Shown here: in pieces, positions 1 to 11,649 of the stretch
How the letters are laid out: the number at the start of each line of letters is the position of its first letter
How positions within the stretch are numbered: position 1 is the stretch's first letter
Origin: Symsagittifera roscoffensis
Lineage: Eukaryota; Xenacoelomorpha; Acoela; Convolutidae
Reading direction: 5' to 3'
DNA: 64,000 bases
Assembly: GCF_963678635.1 (NCBI RefSeq)
Contig: NC_087064.1
Span: 83,507,847-83,571,846, forward strand
Position numbers and translations under genes: made by a program
The notes under the pieces: generated by a model
Told to the model about the DNA's origin: nothing
What the model saw: only the letters and a program-made list of their open reading frames with translations
The model's database searches: none

Positions 1-770
1 GGCCAGGTTTCAGTCCTTATGTACAGCTCACATTTGTTGACTAAAAATCAAGCTATCGCATTTGTTTGTTTCAGTTCACTATTTATCCACTCAACAAATT
101 TGACTTCTAAGATAAGGACCTTGTTTGATGGGAAAATCAGGAAGCCGGAAGATAACAAATCATTAAATACACATTGAATTAAATAGATTTATTAATGGCT
201 TTCCAGGCAAAATTTGAAAGTTGATTCAGGAAGTATAAAAACATTTCTATAAATTGATTCGGTTTCTGTCAAAATCTATGATGACAAATATTTATGTACA
301 GCAGCTTATGAATAGCAAAATCAAAGCAATGTTATTTATAACTTCAAGAAGCCTTCATGTACAAAACTTGCCAGCGAACGATAGCTTGGCAGCTGGTCTC
401 AAAAGTGCTCAGCGTAATAATGAAAGCATAAAAAATCAATTTGAGTTATTGAAAACCGTTCACAATATAAATATTTGAACGCCTTTTCAGTCAATCACAC
501 CAACAGTAGCCAATTCGTTCATTCATCTACCATATCAAACGCATCATAATGATAAATCGATGTCAAAGCATCCTCTAATACAATAATAATAATACCATTT
601 CAGTCTGTACAATTTAAATTTTGAGGTAACAATAGACCGCTGCAATGTAGCCGTTGTCATCAGATTTCATTGACCTGTTTTAGGATTTAGCTCAAACTCT
701 TTTCAAAATAGCAGAGGCAGATATTTTCGATGAAGTTTGATTAAGTTCAGTATGGATTTGATTTTTTTTC
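1..770. other. No gene seen; downstream flank of the WDR1 gene
   Basis: A+T-rich sequence. On the minus strand it lies just past the WDR1 stop codon and probably contains the 3' UTR. I did not find a strong polyadenylation signal that I would commit to. The short open frames here have no recognisable composition or motif. Confidence 0.5.
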
Positions 771-2839
771 TCACAGCAACTCAGGCTTCCACAGTTTAAT
801 ATTACAGTCATCGAAGCCACTGGATACAATGGTATCATCATCTACCCATGCCAGTCCAGTAATGTTACTCTTAGGATGAGTCTGCATGAGCTTGGAGAAG
901 TTGGCTTTGCTGTTGACATTCCAGACTATGATATTGGTATCCAGTCCGGCGGATATCAAGTGAGTCGAATCACTGTGCCATGCAAGCATGTCTACTCTTG
1001 CCGAATGGTAGCACAAGTCACACTTTAACTCGTATTCCCCCTCTTTCACTTCGTACACTTTGATCACACGAGTCGAGTCAATCACAGCAAGAAATTTTCC
1101 ATCAGGTGAGAACTCCAGGTTCGAAGGCTCATTTATCAAGGTGATTTCCTTGTCAGGCTCCAAGCTAACTTCACCAACAAGATTGAAAACTCTCACTTTC
1201 TTATCAGCACAAGACAGAGCCACTTTCTGACCATCATGCGAAATTGCAAGTTTCTTTAGGCCATACTTCAGATCCATGGTATGGACAACATCGAGTCCAT
1301 TGATTATGATAACGTGATTAAGGCATCCGACAACTGCCAAGGCAGAAGAACTATTCAGCGCCACTACTTTTTGAGGCTGAGAAGGACACTTGAGAGGCTC
1401 GCCTACAAAGGAACAACTGGCGCTGTCAATGAATCGGACGGTGTCGTCATACGAGGCAACTGCAATTGTGCATCCACCTCTGTTGGCCATGGACACCACC
1501 TGCGCTTTCAAATTGCCACCCTGGAACAATAAATTATACTAAGTCTCAACGGGAAGATAATCAAACAATTCCCCTAATAACAACTACATTGAAAAATTAA
1601 ATAGAAACGAATTGAATTGATTTTTTAAATCATTTAAAGCATCAAATTCAGTTAATTAATATTATTGCTTACTTTACACCAACCAATAAAAAACTGTCCT
1701 AAACCCTCCATTTTTTTCAGTTGCAAGCTGTTAGTTTGACTAACCGTTACTGACTGACAATCACCCGTATTTGGGTCCCATTTGTACACACTTCCAACGA
1801 AGTCTGCCGAGAACATCGTGTGATTCCCATCCTCGGACTTCACGAAACACAGACTGGTGATTTTCTTGTTATGACCCTTCACCACTTTCTTTGGCAACTC
1901 GACATTATCGTAATCCAGATATGTAATTTGTCCCTCCAGTGAAAGCGTTATGATATGGTCATTCTGCCAGAGGCATCCCACTTGCATGCTTCCAACTTCG
2001 GTTCCAAACTTGAAAGTCCTCAGGAGCTCCAAGGTTGCGACATTCCAGATTTTGGCAGTCTTATCAGCCGATACACTCAACAACTTAGTTCCATCTGACG
2101 AGAAACAGACACTATATACACTTCCACCATGCGCAGTTTCGCCATCTTGGAAATAACCTTTCAAAATTCCGTCTTTAGCTTCAAAAAGTCCAATTTTCCT
2201 GTCCGCTGAGCATGTTGCAAACACTTCACCTCCCGGGCTAAATCTCACACACTGAACAAAGTTGGTATGTTCTTGAAAAGTTGACTTGACCTTGAACGGT
2301 GGACCTTCATGCAACACCGCTGTCATATCTTCACTACCTGTCACTACTCTAAAAGGCCGTGTCGGTTTAAAGTCACAGGAGTTGACAGTCTTGCTATGAC
2401 CGGAAATAGTTCCGGTTGTCGTTCCAGTATCAGACAGAAACACGCTGGCATATGAGTCTTTGCCACTTCCTCCACAGATCATTCTCTGGTTGTCAGGAGA
2501 CCATGCTAGGTCCTTGATTGCTCCTCCATACGGCGTGAACTCGTTTTTCAAAATATGTTCGGCTTGTGTAGTGTCCCAGATTCGGATCTTGCCACTCTCG
2601 TCACCCGATGCGATATAGAAACCCGAAGGTGCATACTTGGCAACATTCACTTGAGCTCCATGCTCCGTGTACAATTCGCACTGGGAGGGATCTTCGATGT
2701 TCCGAATGAAAACAGTGTTTCCGAATCCGTATAGGAAATTCTTGCCTTTTGGATCACCACTCAACACTGTTGGAAAACCTCGCTCCGTTTTGGGAGAGGC
2801 AGCAAAGATTTTGAAGTACTCGGCACGGGATGTAGTCAT
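771..2839 (-). CDS. WDR1: WD repeat-containing protein 1 (actin-interacting protein 1), two coding exons
   Basis: AIP1/WDR1 promotes disassembly of cofilin-decorated actin filaments in the cytoplasm. The family fold is two linked seven-bladed beta-propellers. I see the characteristic N-terminal blade with YTEH, VAKYAPSGFYIASGD and IRIWDTTQ, then regularly spaced WD blades ending in KLWKPELL. Coding exon 1 runs from the ATG at 2839 down to about 1751, using donor GTAACG at 1750. Coding exon 2 runs 1520-771 after acceptor TTCCAG at 1521. This joins in phase 0 and gives about 612 aa, matching the usual 605-611 aa of the family. A better-looking donor, GTAAGC at 1672, would add 26 residues (638 aa) that fall between two blades where the family has none, so I prefer the first. 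An acceptor-like TTCTGCAG ends at 2847, so a non-coding 5' exon probably lies upstream. Identity is certain; only the donor is open. Confidence 0.96.
1521..1750 (-). other. WDR1 intron between the coding exons (preferred model)
   Basis: About 230 bp, bounded by GT at 1750-1749 and AG at 1522-1521 on the minus strand, phase 0. The alternative donor at 1672 would make it about 152 bp. The choice rests on total protein length and blade spacing, not on splice-site strength. Confidence 0.6.
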
Positions 2840-2853
2840 AACAATCCTGCAGA
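2840..2853 (-). other. Probable splice acceptor and short 5' leader before the WDR1 start codon
   Basis: On the minus strand a pyrimidine-rich stretch ends in CTGCAG at 2852-2847, seven bases before the ATG at 2839. This implies an upstream non-coding exon. I could not place its donor with confidence; a CAG/GTGTGG candidate lies near 3180. Confidence 0.5.
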
Positions 2854-4017
2854 ATGAAAAATATTAACACTGTTGTTGCAACTTTCCCTATAGCTACAAA
2901 AAACATATGAACTCAAGGCACTGAAGCTCTATATCTTATAGCCAAATTAGCGCATTATGGCCAAATTAGAACCTTATCGAGTAATATTTACTTGCTTTAG
3001 TTTTATATGAGTCTTCGAAATGGTTAAATCGATTTAAGAAAGATAAGAGCTTGAATTTACACATACAATTCATATACACTTGGTGCTCGCGAAAACAATA
3101 TGAAGTAAAACTGAACACATTCATCATGTTTTTTTTTACAAAACTGTGGAAAAATTCATACCCGGAACCCAAAACCACACCTGGATACGTGACTTATTAT
3201 TTTGATTACTTGAATTAAAAAGAGTGAGGTGATAAAAAATGAATTAAAAGTACATTTACAACAATAAAAATCGGTTGCTGTGAAAGTAGGACATTATGAT
3301 CATCTGCCGACTGCGAGCTTGACAAGAAAAAAGCGGAAAAAAAACAAACACGCAGCTCAAAATGACACCTGAACCCAGAGTACTTTCTACCATAATCGGC
3401 AGTCGAACTTCAATACAGGCTGGCCAACATTCTCAAAAGTATACGAACTGTATACGAACCTATAAGGATGTTTTCAATACACTTGACGTTTTCAATATAC
3501 ATTCGCGCTCATTTAGTATTTCAATCCTCAAATTTGAGACTTCCTCTTCTTGAACAATTTCGAACACTTCATTATATGAGTGAGGTCGCAAAACAGAACC
3601 CAACAAAAAAGTATTCACAAAATGACAGTCGGGAAAAAGTAGCACAACCTTATGCCCACTACGAGTTAACTAAAAGTTTTAAGAACTTGAAACAATTTTT
3701 TCATTTCATCTTTGTTTGCTATTGATTCTTTTTAGTATATGAGGATTGAATTAGGTAAAAACCTCAAACTTGGAAAATAATTGTATTTGAATTAACGCAC
3801 AAATTGAAGTGAACTAAATTGGGCTCAAAATCGTTTTATCAAGTTCAGTGTAGTTAAGTTAATCTCAAATCGCAAAAAAAAACCTAACTAATTTTTCTCA
3901 GCCCAACAAACAATTCATCAGCCCAATCGTGATTACCGTGAAAAAAAGATCAAATGAAAAAAACTGTCGTTAGATTCGAAGAAAATTAACAAGTTCATTC
4001 ACAAAAACAAATATCAA
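2854..4017. other. No gene seen; upstream region of WDR1
   Basis: A+T-rich. It probably contains the WDR1 promoter and a non-coding first exon. The short open frames overlap each other on both strands and show no family motif. Confidence 0.45.
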
Positions 4018-5060
4018 ATGCCGAAAATAGAACTACTATTAGACAACATGGCACAAACAGTAGAATCTGACACAAACGAACAAACATTACTGTCGTCTCT
4101 TGACTTACGATATGCTTATTCGCATATCCCTTTTGATAAACCAACCCGAGAGCAGTGCAGTTTTAGCCTTAACGAGGGAAACGCCACGGGAACCTATCAA
4201 TCCCAAACAGGTTTCTACTGGCTCACGGATATGCTGGCAGAAGTTCAAAAGGCAACCGACCTCAAGCTAACAAATTGCAAAAATACATACGCATACCTCG
4301 ATGATATACTAAATGTTACCAAAGGATCGTTGGAGGTGCACAAAAACACATTGCAGAAAGTCTATAGACATATGTAAGTTTGCACGCAAACAGATAGAAT
4401 GGCTAGGCTATAATATAAATAGCGAGGGCACAATACCTCTAATAAGAAAAACAGAACCCATAGAAAGACTATCTCCACTTAAAACATTCAAAGAATTAAA
4501 AAGTTTAATGGGCTCAATGATTACGTCTCAAATGGCATAATTCCCAAATAGCATAAAAATGCAAAGTTTCCCAAATGGCATAACTTTCATGCAAGTTGCA
4601 TTTAGAAAATCGAAATAACTTTTTCGTGAACAATGTGCGTGAACAATGTCGTCAAATTGTCAATTTAAATGCTGATTGACTTTTTATCTTGAAAAAACTG
4701 CAGAATTTTTTTAATCAAAAGCGAAAAGCATAAGCTTGCGGTTATTGATAAGCTTCTTGTGGTCAATTGTCGCTCAACATTTGTTTGGAAGCAATGAACT
4801 CCAAATCATACTTTCGTTCCTGAAAATTAGATGTTAGAATTTGATATTGATAGCCACTGTTTGAATTGCAAAGAAAACTTGAAATTTATGCCATTTGGTA
4901 AAAGTTTCATTTTTATGCCATTTGGGAATTATGCCAGTTGCGAAGTTACCGGCTCAATACATCATCTCACAAGATACATTCCCCACCTGGCACAAACTGC
5001 CGCAGCACGAGGTCCCCTCGTAAAAACACAAAACACTAGATTGGACAACAGAACATGACT
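4018..5060 (+). pseudogene. Gypsy reverse transcriptase fragment, split by a MITE
   Basis: The RT domain is recognisable from LDLRYAYSHIPFD (motif around the first catalytic Asp), TGFYWLTDM and YAYLDDIL, which contains the catalytic YxDD-type core. Frame changes near 4375 are followed by ARKQIEWLGYNINSEGT and the LKSLMGS thumb region. The coding sequence is broken exactly at GGCTCAAT (4511-4518) and resumes after the second copy of GGCTCAAT (4951-4958) with SIHHLTRYIPHLAQ. The protein is not restorable as one frame because of additional shifts. Confidence is high for a gypsy RT, low for any function. Confidence 0.88.
4519..4950. mobile_element. hAT-like MITE, 432 bp, with 43-bp inverted repeats and an 8-bp target duplication
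   Basis: The first 43 bases (4519-4561) and the reverse complement of the last 43 (4950-4908) align end to end with only a handful of mismatches; both contain GGCATAATTCCCAAAT. It is flanked by identical 8-bp copies of GGCTCAAT at 4511-4518 and 4951-4958, and the host gypsy RT frame is interrupted between them. An 8-bp duplication is typical of hAT transposons. There is no coding capacity inside. Confidence 0.9.
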
Positions 5061-5540
5061 TTTAACAAAATTTAAAACATCAATTTCTGAAATCACACAA
5101 TTAACATTTTGACCAAAACCTTGTAACACGCGAGGTTTGTGACGCACCAACTTCCGGCCTAGAAGCAGCCCTAGAAAAAACACATCAAAAGCCTGGATGG
5201 CCGATCGCGTACGCGTCAAGATTGATATTCTTTGGAAGAAAAAAATCAGTAAATAATTTTACCGTCATTACAGATCACCAAGCTTTAATCAGCGAATTTA
5301 ACGCAAGCGGAAGATGAAAAACTAGTCGAAGTAGACTAAAAAGATGGATCGATCGGCTAATTCCTTTCATTTTTGACATGAAACATTTGGCGGAAAATAA
5401 ATTGGGATTAATTGAATAGATATCCCAAAATCCGGTTGGATTAGCAATACCACCTAGTGAGTATGATGAGGAATTTAATGTGGCGTCAATCAACTCATTC
5501 ATAACTAATCTTGAGATGATTGACAACTAAACCTTAAACC
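5060..5540 (+). pseudogene. Gypsy RNase H/connection region, degenerate
   Basis: Fragments in different frames resemble the RNase H end of a gypsy pol: FTVITDHQAL near 5260, then RLKRWIDRLIPFIFDM near 5335 and ISQNPVGLAIPPSEYDEEF. Multiple stops. These fragments follow the RT in the expected order. Confidence 0.7.
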
Positions 5541-5559
5541 AACTGGCCAATCAAAAGCT

Positions 5560-7090
5560 AGCACCGAATCGACTGGTCAAAAAACGCGCGGAAAATGAAA
5601 GAACGCTAACAAGCCAATTCAAATCTCAAATGCATTCAAAAATTTCACACCGCACAAGTGGTCAAATATCTCAACAAAATCTCATTCATTCGCTCACAGA
5701 TTATTCTAGGATGCAGTCTAAACGAAGAGAAAAACCGATGTTGTCATTTTCACACAATTACTGTCAAGCCCACAGAAGATGCGAAAACGAATTAATTACT
5801 AAGGATTTGAAGGCGGATTTATTTCGGAAAACGAAGGTAACACAGATCGTAACAAAACCAGTCGAAGAACAGAAAAGTGGCAAGGAGAATCCTATCGGGA
5901 GGAGAGCCTCTCAGATCCACGATGGCATAGACGAAGGACAAATGAAAAACGTATAAGCCATCCAGACGCTACATTCCAAATAAAACCTGTTGTCGAACCT
6001 AACGAAGAGGTACAATTAGATTTTGCGAGACCTCTACCGGATGAACTAAATACAGATGCAAATATACAGATGCATATATACTAGTTGCTATCGATAAGAG
6101 GTCAAATTTCAACAGCTAAGGTAGTTTCAAACAGGACAGCGGACGTCGCAATGATTTTTATGCAACGTTACATATCAAATAACGGAGTACCACGTAAGCT
6201 AAGATGCGACCAGGTTTTAACATTCCGAGCCAAAAAAATTTGAACTTTTTGCAAATCAAACAATATTTATATCTTTTTCGCACCGGTCGATGATCAAAGA
6301 TCCATAGTGGTGGTAGAAACATTGATACAAACACTTATACGGCGACTCGGAGTAATGAGAATTGACACGAAAAACACTCCGTTCAAATTAGCCTCGGATG
6401 TCGTGGAAATTATCAAAACGTTACGCATAACTCCACACAGAATAATAAAAATCACACTATGTGAAGCACATATGGGCAGAGAAGCTAATACTCCACTTTC
6501 AAACATAGCAAAAAAATTCACCAATTTAAATTGGGAAAACGCCAAACGCGCCTGTTAGATCGGAAAAACTTGATGCACCCTCCAATGCAGCGAAAAAATT
6601 ACACGACCTCCAAATGTGGTCAGAAGACGAGTTCACAAAAAAAAGAAGAGTCCCGGAGCCTGCAATCATTCAACACATACCAACCAAAGATAGCCACCAA
6701 ACACAGGAGTGAAAACTAGGCGAAAATTAGCTCTTGAAAAATAGACATTAAATGTAAGATATAGGGCATTCAGCAACAGGTTGAACCAAATATCAAAAAA
6801 ACGAATAGAACAAATAGCTAAAAAAAGATACGCCACAAACAGCGTGGGTACAAACAAAAGGAAAACAACCAAGACTACCAAAAAAAAATGGTGGAGTTGC
6901 GTTCGTTCTAATACTTTAATCTGCTATCCATACCGGCCGTCACGATCCAGCGACTACGTGGCATATAAATCCGCGGAGAACAGGACCCTGTTTGCTTTTT
7001 TTTAGATATTGAAGACCCTAACGCACCTCAACACACTTTGTTCCGAGAGGACACAACGGGACTACCAGTGAAGTTAACTCAAAAGGAGTT
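5560..7090 (+). pseudogene. Gypsy integrase region, degenerate
   Basis: Pieces of the integrase zinc-binding and core domains occur in order: TSGQISQQ and CENELITKD near 5650-5810, QLDFARPLPDELNTDA near 6010, YISNNGVPRKLRCDQ near 6175, then IQTLIRRLGVMRID near 6325 and a long tail with REANTPLSN. Several frame changes and stops interrupt it. The order and wording of these fragments fit a Ty3/gypsy integrase C-terminal to RNase H. Confidence 0.75.
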
Positions 7091-7943
7091 ATTGGATAGC
7101 GGATCAAAATGAAAGCTACGGGAAACCGACAGGGGAAAAAACGAACACCAACAAGGGGATTGAAGTTCCACATGGAATCAAAGACAGCATAAACCCAAAA
7201 GAAGCAGTCGGAGAGCGAGACATATCAACCTCAATGGTGACTCGGGGTCATCGACTTCGGAAAACACCGCACCATCCCCAAAACGGGATAACAAAAAGAA
7301 AACGCCGGAAGCCGCCAAACAGCTGGCACTGACGAGAAAGTCGGGTCGAGCCAGACAATCAACACTAGCCGGGGCACTGGGGAACCTGACCCAATCACCG
7401 CCAAATTAATTCTCAATCGAATCACCCACGGACAAAACACCAGGGAAACGCTACGACAATGAATCAACCTTCTCAACGCCTGATCCAAAACACAGCCTAA
7501 AAAGCCTCATCTCAGATATGGGATTTCATGAGAAATTGCCGCAGTACAAGGCCTGCGTGAAATTTTTTGGAGGCCATAAAACCAAAGGCAAAGAAAGAAG
7601 AGCAACAAGCAATGGAGATCATCGACTTTGTGTCCCCTGCAGACAGCCTACAGAAAAAGCAAGATATGGAGGTTCTCGTCGTAACAAACATACACAAGAA
7701 AATCGAGAACACAGAGGCAGATCACAAAAGAGATGACCTCGAGAAACACCACAAAAACAACAAACAGAGGACCAGGAAGATGAGGAAATCCAACAGGAAT
7801 TGAGAAAAGAAAAAGAAACAGTGTAGAAGCCATTTAGTCCGATGAGGACTTATAACTCAACGTTGTCCTTATGGGACACAAGAACTCTGGTCCCACTGAG
7901 ACCTAAAACTCAAATCATTAATAATTTGTGTTATTTTTCTCAC
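7090..7943 (+). pseudogene. Basic 3' region of the gypsy element, unassigned
   Basis: Between the pol remnant and the polypurine tract lie short frames rich in Lys, Arg, Gln and Glu (for example 7518-7736 and 7567-7803), with stops between them. It could be a third ORF or displaced gag-like sequence. I see no zinc knuckle and no membrane segment, so I do not assign it. Confidence 0.35.
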
Positions 7944-8168
7944 GGGTGGGAAGGGATGTCATCTGGCCGGATCGGCAAAGCTAGAGATTGATTTATAATA
8001 ATGTTAGCTCACTGCGATGAGCTTGTCACTTGACATTGTATGATGTTACGAAAGCGCAACATCACGATATGTTGGTTAGAATATGAAATAAAGACTTTCA
8101 GAACTAGTTGTTTTATTTGAGTTCTCAGTTAACAATATTTTTCGTTTACGAATCCCCGCGGCATGACA
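7944..8168 (+). mobile_element. Polypurine tract and 3' LTR of the gypsy element
   Basis: GGGTGGGAAGGGA ends at 7956 and is followed at once by TGTCATCTGG. The candidate LTR runs 7957-8168 (212 bp) and ends in GCATGACA, giving the perfect terminal inverted motif TGTCAT...ATGACA. A poly(A) signal AATAAA lies inside near 8090. No second copy of this LTR is visible in the window, so the call rests on the ends and on position only. Confidence 0.65.
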
Positions 8169-9057
8169 GAGACAAAAACAGTTCCATAAAATCTTACCAA
8201 ATAAATCTTTTGAGCGATTAAGTTGTGAAATTTTAATTTTGTACACCACGTCGTCCTGAATTCCTTTTTAAAATAACTATCAACTTTTGCCCTTCAACCG
8301 TCACAAATTAAATTGACCAAGCCGATAAGACATCAACAGAAACCACTTTAATAAAAAAAAAACTCCGAATAAACAAATCAAAAAAAATATTCAAAACTCG
8401 AGATGTAAATAGACGAAAAAATAGCAAAAAGACAATTTGAAAACAGTCGATGAAAGTCAGGAAACCAAAAAAAATACTGTTTTAATCTGTGAAAAAAACT
8501 TCAATCTTTGAATTTCAAAGAAAAGATATACTTGCCCCTAATGTCTTGGAAATTTCAAGAGCTATTTATGATTGCCAATTTTTTGATAAAATTGACCCAA
8601 TTTGAGAAAACTGGATAATTGTAACGAAAAACTCTTTTTGCTGGGAAATCTGAAATCCACTTTCAAAACTAGAAGGCGAGCGCCTTTCTTGTAACTTTCA
8701 CCCTTTAGCTATTCTGTATTAAAGGAAATGAACTGAACTTACAAAGATATCGAAAGTCAAACAACAAAATCAAATTTGAGCGTGGACAAACTATAGGACA
8801 CTTTATTGGCCTAGAAGATCATCTCGATCTACAAAAGAGTCTCCAATACGTTCTTTGACTCTTCGTAAAACGACCACTAGCAATTTTTGCAAGACTTGTT
8901 TAAATCGATAAAAACCATGCTTTGGAAATTAAGCCGACAAAATTTCAGTAGATAAAAATCCGACGATTCCCAAAAAAGGCCATTTCATTCATACCAAAAA
9001 CAAGTTCCGACTGGGACTCAAACTCCAGACCATATGGCGCATAATCCAGAACAAGTA
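8169..9057. other. No gene; A+T-rich spacer with a dispersed repeat
   Basis: No supported ORF. The stretch 8481-8672 matches 15222-15412 and, in part, 23308-23410 (see the repeat entries). The rest shows nothing I can name. Confidence 0.5.
8481..8672 (+). repeat. Dispersed repeat, copy 1
   Basis: Shares long runs with 15222-15412 in the same orientation, including AATTTCAAAGA, TTTATGATTG, TTGAGAAAACTG and CTGGGAAATCT at matching spacing. Not coding. Nature unknown; possibly a piece of a SINE or MITE. Confidence 0.7.
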
Positions 9058-9789
9058 CAGTGCTGATTTAAATTAACCGGACAAAACGCGTTAAACTTGA
9101 AATTTAAAACCCGTTTTTCTCAAATTGGGTTGAGTTTAGGTGAAAACTTATGAAGAAAAAACTTGCTTAAAATTTTAGCAGAATTAATATGGTGTCATTT
9201 GTTTTGCGAAATTCGGGCCCAAAATTTTGCCCCAAAAATGGGTCATTTTGCGGTTTCTTAGTTAATCAAAACTTACGCCGAAAATACCCAGTCGATCGCA
9301 GACATAATTAAATCAAAGTGAGCCCCTTACGTAGCCCAACAAACTTTAAGATGGGTATTATCTCCAAAAATTTGCGCAAATTGTTTAAAACTTGTTATTA
9401 AGCAAAAATTCTGGGTTTTATATAGTAAAAATCACATTTATTGACTATCAAGTAATTTTTTTTCTCTTATACAGGTTTATGGAGATTTAACCCTGCTTAA
9501 ATTTTGTTGGGCTGTGTAAGAGGCTTCTTGTGAAGAATTTTTGCTTATCAATTAACAAAATAGTTTCAGCGTAATTCTTGATTAAGTGAAAAAAGCCATA
9601 ATGACCCATTTTTGGGGTAAAATTTTTGTTGAGAATTTCGGAGAGAAAATGGCACCATATTAATTTTGGTGAAAATCTAAGCAATTTTTGTTCTCTTCAC
9701 TTTTTGTCTAATCATAACCCAATTTGAGAAAAACGCGTTTCAAAATTCAAATTTTGTTCCTTTTGTCCGGATAATTTAAATCAGCACTG
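9058..9789. mobile_element. Tc1/mariner-type non-autonomous element with long inverted repeats
   Basis: The termini read CAGTGCTGATTTAAATTA at 9058 and its complement ending at 9789, each flanked outside by TA, the Tc1/mariner target duplication. The inverted repeats extend about 240 bp inward (9058-9298 against about 9545-9789) with scattered differences, leaving a short unique centre. Total length about 732 bp. No transposase ORF, so it would depend on an autonomous relative. Confidence 0.9.
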
Positions 9790-11645
9790 TATTCCAATGC
9801 AAAATAATCACAAAATTCTTTTCTCAATAAAAAATTAGTAAAATTTCTTGGTACTCGTTTACCAGCACCATTAAAAACATATACTCAAGGATTCACAAAT
9901 ATAGCGAAAATTGTTCAAATCGCCAGAAAATTCCGAGCTGCAATGATTAAGCAAATAAAAAATAAGACAATAAACAATAGGGCCACAGTTAGATTTTCAG
10001 TTAGCAAAAAGAGCCTTGGTAGTTTTAGCGTTGAAACACTCAACTTATATGCTTTCTTCAGGATTTCACATTTATGTTCATACCCTAAATCTTGTGGAGA
10101 ATTGACAATTAAGTGTCACAGAAAAGTAATTACAAAATCTACCGTTGGAGAAACAGCTTTCTGCTACATCTTCGACTTGTACCATAAATGCAACAAGTCT
10201 ATACAACCGCAAAACTTTGCACAGGAACAGTGAGTCGAGTGGGAGCCAAAAGTCTCATTCTTACTGTTGAAAACATTTCCGTTCTCGAAAGCTTGATCGG
10301 TTTTGCGAGTCACCTTTCGAAACTTGATCGGAGCAGTCGGAACAGACATAAAAAAAAACAATAAAATTTGAAGAAAAAAAAAACAATGTATTACCCGAGT
10401 TTTCATAATGAAAATTTAACGAATGCTGTACTTTCCAATGTTCGAGAGATAGATAGAGCATTTTTCCGATAATTAAAGATCAAAACTTTCTTTCGAGAAA
10501 CCCGATGTTAATCAATTTTTGCTCCGTTTATAGCAAAACAAAACCAGCAAAGTTTGAGCCCAGCAGACATGTATTCCTAAAAAAAAAATCAAATGATCTG
10601 TTTGAACTATAGAACAATTTTTTTAGCGTAAATTCAACACTTCCATGCTTGAGCGGAACTTGAGTTACGCTGGCAAATTGGATTCAACAAACAGGCTTCA
10701 AAATGCTAGCCAAATAAGGATTAAAACCAAACCGTAACACAGAGGCGAAGCGGAGCTACGCATCACTTGCGATACAACGAAAGCTTAGCATTGAAAACTA
10801 ACAAAAAAACAGTGAGAAACAATTTTTTGTAAACCAACATTTTCCGAGCGTTCACTTAGCCAACAACACCTTAAAGGAAGTCAATTGATCCGAAAACAGA
10901 AAAGTCAAAAAAAATCTTGAGCGACTAAAAACTACTAACCAACCTGATTTACTGAAAACAAGAGCAATAATTTTTTATCCTTGGGCCGATGCAAATTAAG
11001 TTCACTTAACCGACAAAACTAGCAAGAAAAAAAATACAGGCCGAAAATATAACGGCCACAGATAGTAAATTTAACACTGGCGATACAAAACAAAACAGCC
11101 GCTAAACCGAAAAAACAGAAAAAATTTCAAAAAAGCCGACATCTTTCAATATGAATAAAACTAAATTGCAAAAACATACCAAGACAATAAAAGATAAAAA
11201 AAGCATCAAAAGAAAACAACAAGCTTCAAACAAGCCGAAAATACCTGAGCAGAAACCCTTCAAGCCGCAAAATTTCACAACAGACAAAATTTTAATTAAG
11301 TTGATAGAGTCCAATCGCCTTCATTACATACGCACGCACACAAAAACTTTTTCGCTCATCAAAAGATGCATTATGAGTCCATTAAATCGATAAATACAGA
11401 CTAAAACTTAATCAACCGAGAAAAAAACGAACGAAATTTTAAAAAAGACTTAAAAACTAACTAGAGAGTTGTTAAGGTCCCATTCCCTCCAATACACACA
11501 CCGCACAAAAACTTTTTCCGCTCAATAATCGACGCACTGTGAAGCCAATATGTCGATATAATATAGTCCCTTACTTATAAAACCGAGAAAGCAACATGTC
11601 AAAAATGACTGACATTCATAAACCTCTAAAATTAATCTTGATATT
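9790..11645. other. No supported gene; A+T-rich repeats
   Basis: Open frames here (for example 9943-10233 and 11151-11393) are Lys/Asn-rich or lack motifs and I do not accept them. At 10743-10780 there is a GCGAAGCGGAGC-type repeat that recurs at 23106-23142 and 23238-23280. Two related blocks around 11315-11395 and 11500-11575 (CACAAAAACTTTTTC..GCTCA followed by a GTCGATA or ATCGATA motif) look like a diverged tandem pair about 185 bp apart. Confidence 0.45.
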
Positions 11646-11649
11646 GTCC

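Larger units (their letters stand above)
4018..8168 (+). mobile_element. Decayed Ty3/gypsy-type LTR retrotransposon, 3' part with 3' LTR
   Basis: Order on the plus strand: reverse transcriptase (4018-4518, resuming at 4951), RNase H-like region (about 5060-5530), integrase region (about 5620-7090), a basic and charged 3' region (7090-7940), polypurine tract GGGTGGGAAGGGA, then an LTR. RT, RNase H and integrase order is that of Ty3/gypsy. Many stops and frameshifts interrupt pol, so it is dead. I found no matching 5' LTR between 2.9 and 4.0 kb, so the copy is truncated at its 5' end or entered by recombination. A MITE interrupts the RT domain. Confidence 0.85.

Noticed and set aside
254-478. 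74-codon plus-strand frame
   Set aside because: No motif, composition of A+T-rich non-coding DNA, no splice partner.
7830-7870. Hammerhead-like CCGATGAGGAC near the gypsy 3' end
   Set aside because: The conserved CTGATGA core is not matched and the GAAA core segment is absent at the required spacing.
8995-9055. Minus-strand B-box-like GTTTGAGTCCC
   Set aside because: No A-box and no cloverleaf; too weak to call a SINE or tRNA.
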